Assembly (NCBI GenBank): GCA_036873135.1 | Contig: JAPTYO010000027.1 | Span: forward strand, 1,755,195-1,819,194 | Source: Clarkia xantiana subsp. parviflora | Taxonomy: Eukaryota; Streptophyta; Magnoliopsida; Myrtales; Onagraceae | DNA length: 64,000 nucleotides | Reading direction: 5' to 3' | In this document: in pieces, positions 53,485 to 64,000 of the stretch | How positions within the stretch are numbered: the stretch's first letter is position 1 | Layout of the letters: every line of letters starts with the position of its first letter | Translations under genes and position numbers: made by a program | The notes under the pieces: generated by a model | Database searches by the model: none | Seen by the model: only the letters and a program-made list of their open reading frames with translations | Told to the model about the DNA's origin: nothing

Positions 53485-54607
53485 TAGAAATGGAATGTAT
53501 CTTTGATAGCATTTTGATATTATAAAGTTACGTTTTGTAAGCGAAAGAATTGCAACTGAGTTTATGATCAATCGACGTCATAATGTTTTGATTACATCAG
53601 ATTTACGGTCTATAAACTAAGTCGTAGGAATAAGCAATCCTCTGCTAAACTATGTCGAATTTGGGCCTTACCTAGTCACACAGGTACAGTCGTCTTGCGG
53701 TGGAGGGAGGCCTCCACCAAACAAGACTTGCTAAGAATAAGGGGGATAAACCTGATTAAGCAAGACGATTATCTAGTTTCGAAGTAACTCGACGTGATCT
53801 TCGTTTTGCATATCCGTGATGAACTTCGTTCGTCATTTAACTACATTCAGGGCCAGATGAGAATCTGTGATAGCATTAATGACAAATCCTTTTCCTATCA
53901 ACTCAAAAGGTTAAGGTATGCTATCAACGCGTGCTTCATACTACGCGTGCCACGTTCGACCAAGGGGTCACAACTTGGTTGTTCTAGGAAGGAATCCTCG
54001 TGAATCTGGCGGGCACAAACTTCTTCACCTCGAGCGTGTGATTGATCCCAAGAGCCTTATGAAGAGGCACCTAAAGTATCCTCACGGACCCAAAACTCAT
54101 ATCTAAGGTCAGGCTCAATGCTCGCTTCCCGGCGTATGAGCGTAGTGCCGAAAAAAAAGACCCAGTGACCACGTCTTTGAAAACTGGTTGGGTCTAACTA
54201 AGGATATGAGCGATGGGGATGGTCAAGTTCACATGTAATTCACCGACTCTCGTATTCACTACGTGGCCACCAACATGATATTAGTTGAAGGTTGTGAATA
54301 CTTGTACAGATGCCTTGGAGAAGTGTTCCTATGTGGAAACTAGGCAAATGGAGAATTAACAGTTGACCTAGGATACAGTGCGGTACAATATATAAATGTT
54401 ATTTATAACAGGTTTATTGGAGAAAAATGGAATCAACGTTCCGCGGGCGCTACAATACTCATAACAGATGAGTCGCACGATGCCCGTCGTATCCACCGAT
54501 TGCACGGACAACCTCGTATGAACTATTCAGAAGCAAAGAGCATATCAAAGGAGAGAACTGTTGATGCGGATTTGGACGACAATACATTAACCAGCACCCT
54601 CCCATTC
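53485..54607 (+). other. F-e 3' untranslated region
   Basis: Continues F-e after D. Collinear with the reverse complement of 40642-41763. No gene seen. Confidence 0.7.
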
Positions 54608-54621
54608 CGGCGAGTGGGAGA
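54608..54621 (+). other. F-e polypurine tract
   Basis: CGGCGAGTGGGAGA directly before the LTR start TGTAAGCATA. Confidence 0.75.
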
Positions 54622-55229
54622 TGTAAGCATATAGTAATGGGCGCCGTAATTGGTAACCCATAAAATGTATAGTTTACCTAATGAACTTGGGTAAATGTCA
54701 GATTAGGGTAATTGGGCTAGACCCAAATCCCAATTGACATGGGAGGCCCAATACAAAATTGGGCCTCCCCAAATACATAGGCCGGCCGAAAGCCTAGGTG
54801 GGGTAAAGTGGACTTTTGTCCACTTTACTCCTCCTATAAATAAGAGGTGTTAGGGGATTTTTAGGGTTAATCACATTTCCCTCACAATAGTGTTTTAGAG
54901 AGAAAAATCCTCAACCCCACACCTTGATAGTTTCGGCCGAACCATATCCCTCACCAAGGGTGTGCCAAATTGCCTTCGAGCAAACTCTCTAGAGATCTGC
55001 CCCGCGCCAAGAATCGATCAAAGGCTTTGCTGTGGAACTTACACCACGTAGGGCTTCTCTAAAAAGAACCTCTACGGGTCCCGACCGGAGGATCGTGAAC
55101 TCACTCCTGAGAAGATCTTGGGTCTACGGATCACCTTAAAGGTATGTGTGAAACTTCCGCTGCGTAATTCCAATTACTAGCATGTACCTTGTTTAAGTAT
55201 CCGTAGTGATTACTCCCCGTAATCTAACA
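54622..55229 (+). repeat. Copia F LTR shared by F-e and F-f
   Basis: 608 bp, TGTAAGCATATAG to CGTAATCTAACA, with CTATAAATAAGAGG near 54834-54847. It is preceded by a 3' end (polypurine tract) and followed by a primer site (TGGTATTAGAGCC at 55231, one change), so it is both the 3' LTR of one copy and the 5' LTR of the next. Confidence 0.9.
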
Positions 55230-55230
55230 G

Positions 55231-57174
55231 TGGTATTAGAGCCTGTGTTAGGAGTTCGTGATTTTGATAAATTGATGTTCTTGAAAATTTAAATTAAAAA
55301 CCGAAAACTTTAAATTAAAATTTCGAAATTATCTATTTTTAGGGTTATGGTGAAACCAACATTTTCATGATGTTCTTGGTAAAATTGATGTTCACGGTCT
55401 TCAAGAAAAGTGTAATAATTATCAAAATCAAACATTGGATTGTAGATCTTATTAAAATTTGATCTTAAAATTTGACCACTTGTTCCCAATTTTAGTGTTT
55501 TGGCCGAAACCCTAGGTAAATTACAAGGTAAAATTTTAAAATTTTTTGAAGCACCAAGGTAAAAAAAATTTGGCCACTATATTAAAATAATATTTTTTAC
55601 CATATTTTAATTTTTAATTAAGGTGACAGTATATCACTATCAATATATCTAAATATCTAATAGGGCTTAAGACTTTATTGCCTAAAAGATTGAGAAAATA
55701 TATTGTCAGTATATTTGTTAACCTATTTAAGATATTGACAATAAAAATATATAAATATATATATTGTGCCGATTTTTACATAAATATATATTGTTGATTG
55801 ATTTAATCTTATAGATAGATTCTTAGCAATAAAAATATGTTTTTATATGGTCTGAAATTTATATATATTTAATATTGGAAATTATTTTATATAATTAATG
55901 TTAATTGGTGGCTAAGTTAGATATTTTTGGACTTTGAAACCCTACTTGGGCCACAAGTAAACATTTCATCCCAACCTTTTGAAATTTTTAATTAAGTTAG
56001 ATATATTAAACCAGGACGGATTTAAATCGAACCGGGTTTTCTCAATCGGTTCGACCTAATCGGGTCGAGTCGAACTGGGGTAATTAAATGGATCTAACCG
56101 AACCGGTTTTGTGTGTTGACCGAACCAAACACTATTTTATTGGACCGGTTCAGACCAAAACAGATTTTAAAATTTAAAACTGAACCGAATCGGATTTTCC
56201 GGACCGGGCCGAACCGGATTTTCTGAATCGGACCAAACCGAACAAAAATCCAAATGTTTTTGAACCTCTAAATGGACTACACAGTGCTCATATGGTTGCT
56301 AACCTTTATGCCTTGTTTCGTTTATGGGGATGGATCTCGGAGATACATGTTTTTGGGACTGGATTAATTAAAGGGCTGAATTGCAATTGTTTATTATTCA
56401 ATATATATTAATGCATGATTAGAAATGTTGTCTTGACATAGTCAAGCTAGCTGGACATTACATGTTGTGGGCGGAGCCCTAGTTAAATATATGGAATGCG
56501 CACTAGGATAGACATGATGTGATGTTTGTAAATGCCTTGGATTCATGTCTAGAATGTTGGGTAATTGAATATAAGCATGAATTGCAAATCAGCTCCTAAT
56601 GTTTAAAATTATTTTAAAACCAAAAACCAGTCGCCAAATATGTATGATTGTTGGGGAATATTCATGTTTGACACGTATGCTAGAATGTTGAGAATGTAGT
56701 TGCATTTGATAATTTACTTGTAAGTAGAATTATGTATGCAAGCATAAGTTCCTCGAAACATTAGACGCATGACGCATAAGCATGAGTATGATTTGTTTGA
56801 TGAATGTTACTTGCGTTTGATAATTACGTGGTTAGTAGAATTATGCATGACTACTCATCAGAATATTTTCCAAAATACAAAGGGCCTTGGGAAAGCCAAG
56901 ATCGGGTATGCTTGTTTTAAAATTCCTGTTCCGGTAATTTGCGATTAAAACCGTTTTAAAATACTGATCTATTGGATTGAAAACGGAGGTAATGTGAACT
57001 CTTTCACAGCCATCTTTGGTTTACTGGTGGTCGGTTGGTTTAGATGACTGAGGAATCATTATTTGTCAGATTCAATCTTAATAGATATCTGATGTATGGA
57101 ATTCTTTCTCAAAATGTTATTGTATCCTTGATTTGTATAATAATCAACGTGTTTAGTAACGAATTACAGCCTAG
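55231..57174 (+). repeat. Copia F-f primer site and leader
   Basis: The most complete leader of the family, about 1.94 kb. AT-rich, with CCGAACCGG-type units at 56025-56245 and the conserved GGCCTTGGGAAAGCCAAGAT block near 56880. No gene. Confidence 0.8.
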
Positions 57175-57930
57175 ATGCGATCATCTTGTGCTGATGAGCT
57201 TTTGATTGAGACTAACTACAACTCGTGGAGTAAGCGCGTCAATGCACTGTTGGAGGATAATGGCCTTGTAGATCATATTCAGAAGTCCATGAATTACCCA
57301 GATGCCGGTCTGACCATAAACATGGCATATGCCCATTTTCAATGGGAGCAAGATGACAAGAAAGCAAAGGAGATATTGGTGGCTGAGATGTCTCAGGAAT
57401 TCCGTGATGAATATAAGGATGTTCCAATTACAAAGGACATCTGGGATGCCCTGTTCCTGAAATATGGAAATGGCATGGCAGCGATCCTGCACCCACTTAT
57501 TCCCATTATGGAAGAAAGCTTAAACAGCTACAGCAAAAGTTTACTTGAAAAAGTATACTATTTCCTTTGCATGCTAAAACCATTGGAGGAAGAAGGTCAG
57601 GTGGGTTAATGGGATAAAATTCAAGCCATCATCAGGATCCTCCCGAAGTCTTGGAGAGCAGCCAAGGCTTTATTGACCGCCGGTGGTTCTGTGTTGGATC
57701 TTGCATCGGTACTGAAGTTCATCGAGATGAACAAGCTCGACTGAAATCAATACCGGTACCAGCTGGGCAAGGAAAGAGAAAGAGGATGAACAAAGGAAAA
57801 AACAACAGGCAGTCGACGGTAAAATGTTGACAAAGCCTAAACTAGGCAGTCTCCGATTGAAATTAGAGATAGTCTGCGGGATACAGGGTCCAGCAAAACG
57901 CATCCTGAAAAGGTATGCGGGATTGTTTCT
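57175..57930 (+). pseudogene. gag: Copia F-f Gag
   Basis: The ATG at 57175 begins MRSSCADELLIETNYNSWSK, a typical copia Gag start. It runs 144 codons with IWDALFLKYGNGMAA to a TAA at 57609, then continues after it with WDKIQAIIRILPKSWRAAKA and KFIEMNKLD, with further stops. No zinc knuckle is visible. Confidence 0.75.
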
Positions 57931-57933
57931 GTA

Positions 57934-58221
57934 ATGGAAACACTAGTTTCCTCAACTGTCATGTTAACTGACTCAAATCCTTCATGGATTCTTGACTCAG
58001 GTGCGACGGACCACATAGCCAAGGACAAAGGACTATTTGCCATGTTTAGACGATTGCCAAAGGATTCTAAGAGGATCTACATTGGCGACAACTCACAAGT
58101 TGAAGTCATTGGAGTAGGGAACTACAAATTTTCTATGAACAATGGCAAGACCATGCTACTTGAGAATGTCCTTTTGCTCCTAGAATCCGTAGAAATATTG
58201 TTTCTGTTTCCGCTCTTATGA
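57934..58221 (+). pseudogene. Copia F-f protease
   Basis: Retropepsin of the copia type: NPSWILDSGATDHIA with intact catalytic Asp, then IYIGDNSQVEVIGVG and MLLENVLLL. It ends early at a TGA at 58219-58221; a frame change near RRNIVSVSAL is likely. Confidence 0.8.
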
Positions 58222-58895
58222 ATGATAATTACATTTTATCATTTGAGAAGAACTTTGTTCGTATCAGTAAAGGCGATGTCTTCTTTGGGCATGCCTATTC
58301 ATCTTATGGTCTCTTTATCATGGATTTGAATGGATGTATCGATTCCAATAGTATGTATCCATTATCCTCCAGTGAAGTAGAGACTGACGCAGCCGGATGG
58401 CATGTGAGGTTGGGACATATAAGCTACGATAGGGTCCATTCATTGGCTCGAAGAGAGCTTTTGCCTGGTACCAGCAATGTGATTAAACACACTTGCCATG
58501 ATTGTCTGTCTGGAAAATCCACCCCCAAAACCATTTGGAGAAGCCCAGCGAGCCGAGTATCCATTGCATTTGATTCACTCCGATGTCTGTGGATCAATGA
58601 GTGTAACTGCTAGGAATGGGAAACGATACTTCGTAACTTTCATTAACGACTACACCCGTTATGGGTTTACTCATTTAATTGCTCGTAAATCTGAGGCAGT
58701 AGATTGCTTTAGAAACTTTCTAAACCTTGTAGAGAATCAACAGGAGCGAAAGGTGAAAACCTTACGCACTGATATAAGTGGAGAATATCTCTCTAATGAG
58801 TTTGAAAGGTTGTACAAAGAAAGAGGGATATCCCGTCAAACAACAATCCCTAACACACCACAGTAGAATGGTGTGGCTGAACATCGTAATCGTAC
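58218..58895 (+). pseudogene. Copia F-f GAG-pre-integrase and integrase, truncated
   Basis: WHVRLGHISYDRV and CHDCLSGKSTPK form the HHCC domain. After a frameshift near 58550 the core follows: LIHSDVCGSM (first Asp), YFVTFINDYTRYGFTHLI, KTLRTDISGEYLSNEF (second Asp) and NTPQ, TAG (58864-58866), NGVAEHRNRT (Glu). It is cut at 58895 by the LTR of element G. Confidence 0.82.
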
Positions 58896-59752
58896 TGTTA
58901 AGTCGTGTGCCTTGGGTCAACGAGTCGCCAATCCGAGTGCCACTTCTCACGGGTAAAATCTTCGATCTGATACTTCGTCTGTTCAGAAATGTGATCCGTG
59001 TCCTTCACTTTTCCCGGTCTTCCTTTCCTTGCCAACCTGCAAAGGGGCAATAACCAAGCACGGAGGAGGGGGGTGCTTGGTTGAGCCCTCTCCGATGCCT
59101 AAGTGAGTCCGAGATTCTAGAGAGATAAAGTAGAGAGAATGCAGAGCTAAACTAGTAAACTAGTAACCTTGAACCGAATGAATTGAACTTTAGCAGTATA
59201 TGTAGACTTCGAGGGATTAAGATGGCTTAATGACACCGTTAACCCCCAAATGTACTCAATTAAGACATAATGATAGGATTAAACCCTTAAAGGCACGGAG
59301 AGGTGGGTGAAAACGTCTAAGTGTCAAATGGGGAAAATGAGGTCGGGTTGTCACGAGAGACGGTTTTGGTGGCAAGGTTCGGGACGTCGAGTACACCCCT
59401 GAGAGGGGGTATGACGTCGGGAAGGGTCTCGAGACCTTCGGGGTCGGGCGAAAAATCCGACCCCTAAGGCCTGGGATTGGTCTAGGCTGGACCAATCCCT
59501 CCTAGGATAGATTGGGCCGGCTCACCCGATCTCTCCTAGGAGAGATCGGGTGTGAGACCGGTCTAGCTGGTCCGATCTCACCTAGATGAGATTGGGCCAG
59601 CGGATGGGTCAGGTCGAGTATTTTCGCTTGTCCGGGCTGTTAACGCTGTGGGTCAAGTGCTCGGGTCCAAGTTTCGAATTATAACGTAAGTGGGGTGATC
59701 AAAATAAGACAATATGAATAAAGACGGGTTCAAATTGGGCGTATATCCATCA
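58896..59752 (-). repeat. Element G 3' LTR, minus strand
   Basis: On the minus strand it starts TGATGGATATACGCCCAA and ends GACTTAACA, 857 bp. It has a TTAGGCATCGGAGAGG block with the 10-bp stem AACCAAGCAC/GTGCTTGGTT and CCCCTTTGCAGG (59040-59105). The purine-rich GACTCGGGGTCGCG adjoins at 59753. The start resembles the H LTR. Only one copy is in the window, so the ends rest on TG/CA, the polypurine tract and the break in F-f. Confidence 0.7.
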
Positions 59753-61229
59753 CGCGACCCCGAGTCAACCAATTGTCTTAACCCTTGATTGACTCTATTT
59801 TACGATGGGATGACACGCGCAATTTGAAACCGTGATTTTACCTGTTGATGAATCCTTCGCTTGTTCGTAGGCGCCTTTTCCGGGCCCTGTCATCAGTTTC
59901 TCAAAATAGAGGAAATATAAATGTAAGAGCAAACGTGCACGCGCCTAGGCCCGTGTCCGAAAAATGTGAATATAAAAATCCTATTTTCTCATGTATGTAT
60001 CTAAAAATACGTATATGTATGGGGATGCCGTGCAATCACGAATATGGACTAATGTGATCTAATTTCGTGTCATCATAATCAATATGTGAGCATGCAGGGG
60101 TGGATCCTGTCTGTGAAAAAATATCTCAATCGGGCCCAAAAAATTTCTAAGTATGGAAAAATGAGATATATACCTATAGAGTGCTAACTAGAATAGACAT
60201 GTTCCTAACCATACTTAAAATGGGAGTAAAGATGATGGTTTTATATCTAACCCTTAGATCTCCTTTAATTCAAATTGATGGTGGTGATTATGTCTCCTCT
60301 AAAAACCCTACACACTTTTACTTTTAAAATAAGGGAATAGAATTACCTCACTTAGAGCCACCATCATCTTTTCTCCTCGCTTCACATTCTTGGGGACCAA
60401 GAAAAACATTTGCCCCCAAAATTGGAGGTGTGGCCGGCAAAACTTTCCGGTGAAGAAAGAAGAGCTCCGGCATGGCGGTGCAGGGTGGGTGGCACGGTGG
60501 TTGACAGAGCGGCTCACCGGCACAGCGTGATTTTATCGCGGCGGAGGCGTGGCCTCTCCGGTAGCGATCAGGTGGTGACCAGCATCGGTGGTGCTACGAC
60601 GGGCGGAGGAATCGAGATCCGTCCCTTCACGCGGTGCGGCGTCAAACGGCAAGGTCTGGTCGTTCTTCAGGCCGGCGAAGCAGCACAGGGGCGGCTTCGG
60701 CGTAGTGTGGAGGAATCTCTGGCGACGACGAGCTCTTATTTCCGGCGACGGCGAGAGTTAATTTCCAAGCCCTCCTTTCGAATCGGTTCGGGATTTCCCA
60801 AGGTTCGATCTTTTCCTTATTTTGTGAACATGTGAAATGCTCGTATTTGGATTGCCTATGCTTGACTTGTGATAATTTCCCGAATTCTTGTGTTGTGATT
60901 GTCTTGTTTCTTTGATAATCGTTGTTTGCCGATAATGGTTTTGGCCCGAGTAAAATTTCTTGATTTTTGTTGTCGTAAATTGCTCGTATGTAGCTGTTGT
61001 TGTTATTGGATATCCTTGAGCCTTGATTGTTACTCGTTGATCGTTATGTGGTATAAATGTCGATATGTCGGTGTTGGGCTATTTCCGAACTTACCCGGGA
61101 AATAGCTCCTGTTCTGATACTCGTGGTGGTGCCCTAAAACTCGGACTTTACAGCGACGCTACATTCTACGCAGGATGAGTAAGTTCTTCATCCCCTCGGT
61201 TCGTCGCATTACTTTATTTCCTATGTTAG
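59753..61229 (+). other. 5' region of the G antisense gene
   Basis: Between the 3' LTR of G and the first recognisable exon. 60410-60790 is GC-rich (CCGGTAGCGATCAGG, GGCGACGACGAGC) and open for 141 codons, ending in CCAAGGTTCG, which could be a splice donor; 60800-61150 is T-rich like an intron. A possible small exon lies at about 61153-61178 before GTAAGT. I see no known domain. Confidence 0.4.
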
Positions 61230-63304
61230 CTCAGAGTCGGATTCTGAGTCGGTCTCAGGTTTGGAATTTCTTACTGCTATCGAGTTAGGTCTTGTACTAT
61301 TGTCGGAGAATCACTTGTGTCGGAGGGACTATAACGAGTATGTTGACTTAGGCGACGTTAGTCCCTTAGATGAACCTTTATGCCCCTTCTTTCCATCTCT
61401 GAGGAATATTTGCGAGACCGTGACAGTGCCCTCGAAGGGGAAGGTTGTAGTATATACCTCTATGATTAGATACGGGTTACGCTTTCCATATTTTGACGAC
61501 CTTATCAAACTTTGTCGGTTCTTCAGGATTTCTCCCGTGAACCTTGCCCCCAGGGCTATCCGTGTCTGGGTAGGATTCCGAGTATTATGTCAATGGTACT
61601 CCTGGAATTACTCCTTGGTTCTGTTTCGGTGCTTTTATCGATTACAATATCAGAAAAAGATCGGTTTTGCGAGCCTGGTGACTCTCTACCCTCTTCTCAA
61701 GGATACCCGATTTGAGGATTTGGGGTTGGGTGAGGTCGAGTGGGACAGTGACCTCCGCTTTGTGGCTCCCCTTGATAATTCGTTGAGTCACTGGTCTAAG
61801 CATTACTTCTTTTTCACCGATTGCTATGTTACTTGGTCGGTTCTTCACGAGAATCGCTCGGATGGCTGGCCTACCTTTGGAGAGTTTTCTTCCTCGGACA
61901 TAGAGACCGTGAAGATTATTTATCAAAGCCATCAGACCAGATCTTATTGTTCTGTGTCTATGGTGACCGAGATGGATCTGTATGAGGCGGGGATTCGCTT
62001 GACCCCAACCCCCGAGGGTTTGGTATGTCGTTTAGTCCTCTTGTTTTCATTCATCTTTTGTTTTCCCTTTGTAGGTTGGTTTCATGGAAAAACCTATAAG
62101 ATGCAGGCGGAGCGTTATGAACACGCCACCGAGTTGAGCAAGAAGAAGGCACCCTTCGGCTCTGCTCCTAAGGTTAAGAAATCTTCCAAGTCAGGGAGAG
62201 CTGTAGAGATTTCCAGTATGTTCTTCCTTCCCTTCATTTCCTTTTATGATCTGCTTATAACCGTTCTCATGTTGTTTTCTTTATGTTGCCAGGGTACTCG
62301 CCACTGGTCACCGAGCGTGTCGTTTCAGTGAGCAAGAGTTCGAGCCAGTCCAAGTCCAAGGCACGGAAGCCTGACTTTGAGGTCGGGCCCTCGGCTACCA
62401 AGAATAAGAAGACTGTGAGAGACTCTCCTTCAAGTGCCCGCTTGCCAACCCCCTCTCGTGACAAAGAGATAGTGGTTGACAAGGTGCCCTCTTTGCTTGA
62501 CAAGGGGAAACGACCTGGCGATGGTGATGGGATGTCCATGGATCTTGCTGCCTCTCCTCCATCCCTTGCCCCCCAGCCGAAGGGGCCGAGTCTCAGGTTT
62601 CATACTATTTCCTGACTTGTAAATGTATTGTTACTCTTTGTTTGTGGTTCTTTTATAAATTGTTGGGACAGTCCGACTCCCTGCATTGAGTCACAAAGAC
62701 TTGGTTCGCCTGACTGACGAGGATATTATTGGAGCTGAGTGGACCCCTTTTGCTGGATTGAAGGAGTATCACTTTGACAGTCATTCTTCATTGGATACCC
62801 CCGAGGTTGGGGTTCGTGTCCTGCGTAGTGTTGTTGCTTCTGGAGATTGCATCTCTCATCCCAAGTCTACTAAGGAAACCAGGCGTTTGGTTCAAGGAGT
62901 TTTATCTCGATATGCCCCGGTGAGTGGTCTCTTTCTTTACTTTTCTGTTCTATGTAGTTGTTTGTTATGTGACCTGATGTTTGTTTATTATCTCAGGGTA
63001 TGTCTGATATTGTTAACCTTTCTTCCGTTGCACTTGAGTTATCTAAGGAGAACAAGGTACTTGAGGATAGTCAAGTATCCTTGAAGGTTGAGCTTGGCAG
63101 TGCTGGGGGAAAAGCTTGCTTCTCTGACTTGAAGATGCAAGAGCTTCGAGATCAGGTAGCCTCGCTTGAGACTACTATTGCTGATTTGCGTAGAAAGGCT
63201 GATGTTGATTCTTCACTCCATGTTGTGGAGTTGAAGAACATTGAGGAGAAGTGTCGTGCGGAGGAGAGAGTTACTGCAGTGACTGAGTATAAGTCTTCCC
63301 CTGC
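61230..63304 (+). CDS. Antisense multi-exon gene in G, gypsy-type transposon protein
   Basis: It reads against G. Exons: about 61230-62022, 62107-62215, 62293-about 62594, about 62691-62919, 62997-63304 (cut). Introns 62023-62106 (GTATGT...TGCAG, phase 0), 62216-62292 (GTATGT...TGCCAG, phase 1) and 62920-62996 (GTGAGT...CTCAG, phase 0) keep one frame; the third intron border is less sure. The protein starts with an acidic SESDSESVSG, then the core IRYGLRFPYFDDLIKLCRFF, RISPVNLAPRAIRVWVGFRV and SSSDIETVKIIYQSH, a Ser/Lys/Pro-rich middle (SKSSSQSKSKARKP), and a coiled coil (LSKENKVLEDSQVSLKVELG, LRDQVASLETTIADLRRKAD). The core is like the PF04195 'putative gypsy type transposon' family (from memory). 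The function is unknown. Its 3' end is replaced by LTR I at 63305. Confidence 0.7.
62023..62106 (+). other. Intron 1 of the G antisense gene
   Basis: GTATGTCG...AAGATGCAG, 84 bp, phase 0, T-rich. A nearer TTTGTAG acceptor at 62074 would break the frame. H has the matching intron 32027-31942, likewise with a TTGTAGGTTGGTTTC decoy before the in-frame acceptor. Confidence 0.6.
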
Positions 63305-64000
63305 TGATGGGTTCCGATGTAATCGTTAGCCCCGTTAACAGCCAATGGACGGCGAGTAGGTCCAGTGGGCCTCGTGAAAAGCCTGGAAGGCCCAAAGGCC
63401 CAGTATGAAGGGTCCCGACTTTAGTGGTCCCGATGTATGAAGCTGAATGCTCCCGACAAGAAGCCTCTGAGTAGGCCCCGATATGCCTTAGTAAAGGCTC
63501 CGATAATAAAGCCCCGCAGAGGCTGGACCTGTCCCGTAGAGACTGAAGGTCCTGGGTGGTGATCTAGAATGAGACAACTCTGGAGTCTCCGACAGGAGTC
63601 GGGACTTGGGATCAGAGGATAAGACCAAGAAACCCGCCTACTAGATAAAGTAGTGGGAGACGGTTAGAAATAAAGATAACTCCCCCGAGATACGCAGGGC
63701 GTGCCCGAGATACGCGGAGTATGGGTAGGATACGCGGAGCGTGGGGCGAGATATATGGAATCCCAACCGAGATATACGGAATCGTGGCGAGATACACGGA
63801 ATCATGGGCACAACGGCCAAGCTTGGTCACAGGTAACTGGGAAACTCCTCCTCCTATATAAGGGAGGAAGTTACCCCAGAAAACGAGACTGGCTAATACG
63901 CATTTAGAATCTTGCTGCCACTCCATTGATCGTATACTCATTTAAGCATCGGAGAGGGATTCTGGGTCACCACCCAGGTCATCCCCTTTTGCAGGATTAC
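63305..64000 (+). repeat. B-family LTR (element I), right end outside window
   Basis: TGATGGGTTCCGATGTAATC onwards matches the B LTR in the opposite orientation to B; about 67 bases are missing at the window edge. It has the GAGATA..CGGA repeats (63690-63800), CCTATATAAGGG (63853-63864) and the TTTAAGCATCGGAGAGG / stem / CCCCTTTTGCAGG block (63941-63995). Solo, 5' or 3' LTR cannot be told. Confidence 0.9.

Noticed and set aside
60410..60835. 141-codon plus-strand frame as a host gene
   Set aside because: Low-complexity GC-rich composition, no known motif, and it better fits a 5' exon or UTR of the antisense gene in G.
62023..62074. Shorter intron 1 ending at TTTGTAG
   Set aside because: 52 bp is short for a plant intron, and joining there shifts the frame into a stop; the TGCAG acceptor at 62106 keeps the frame, as does the matching site in H.
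1..64000. Host protein-coding genes, tRNA or rRNA genes
   Set aside because: Every longer frame could be assigned to a retrotransposon or to the antisense genes they carry; no tRNA cloverleaf or rRNA stretch was recognised by eye, though a tRNA scan was not possible.

Overview
The window is plant nuclear DNA, almost certainly from a flowering plant with a repeat-rich genome. It consists nearly entirely of LTR retrotransposons inserted into one another. I found no convincing host gene, tRNA, rRNA or CRISPR array. The species cannot be told from the sequence. Two superfamilies are present: Ty3/gypsy elements of the Tat type (labelled A, B, D, G, H, I here), recognised by the order RT, RNase H, a second archaeal-type RNase H, then integrase, by a TTGGCGCC primer site and by a long repeat-filled 3' region; and Ty1/copia elements (C, and the multicopy family F).

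Layout. 1-20304: element A (+), entered inside its 5' LTR and split in its integrase by element B. 4684-18225: element B (-), with intact 763-bp LTRs and a GCAGC target duplication, itself split in its protease-RT region by 11232-15426: element C (+), a young copia with identical 84-bp LTRs and a TAATC duplication. 20305-26972: copia F-a (-), the host of A. 26973-35109: a rearranged Tat element H (+). 35330-36232: tandem repeats. 36233-45533: pieces of copia F in both orientations (F-b and F-c +, F-d -, F-e +), with a 637-bp solo LTR at 39894-40530. 45534-53479: element D (+), a decayed relative of B inserted in F-e (GGGTC duplication). 53480-58895: the rest of F-e, one shared LTR, and the 5' half of F-f. 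58896-63304: the 3' part of a minus-strand Tat element G. 63305-64000: the start of a B-family LTR (I).

How the parts work together. Each gypsy or copia polyprotein would supply capsid, protease, reverse transcriptase/RNase H and integrase for its own copying. Almost all copies are broken by stops, frameshifts, deletions or nested insertions; the cleanest frames are B gag-protease and C gag-protease-integrase. The most interesting content is not pol. Tat elements B, G and H carry, between pol and the 3' LTR, an antisense gene with introns transcribed away from the 3' LTR towards pol. G and H share a homologous multi-exon gene whose first two introns have the same position and phase; B has a small two-exon gene behind a TATA box; D keeps only the promoter end of the B-type gene. 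A second recurring signal is a TAAGCATCGGAG / stem-loop / TTTTGCAGG block in the LTRs of the Tat families, whose stem differs in sequence between families but still pairs.

All alignments were made by eye, so percentages and family names are approximate.
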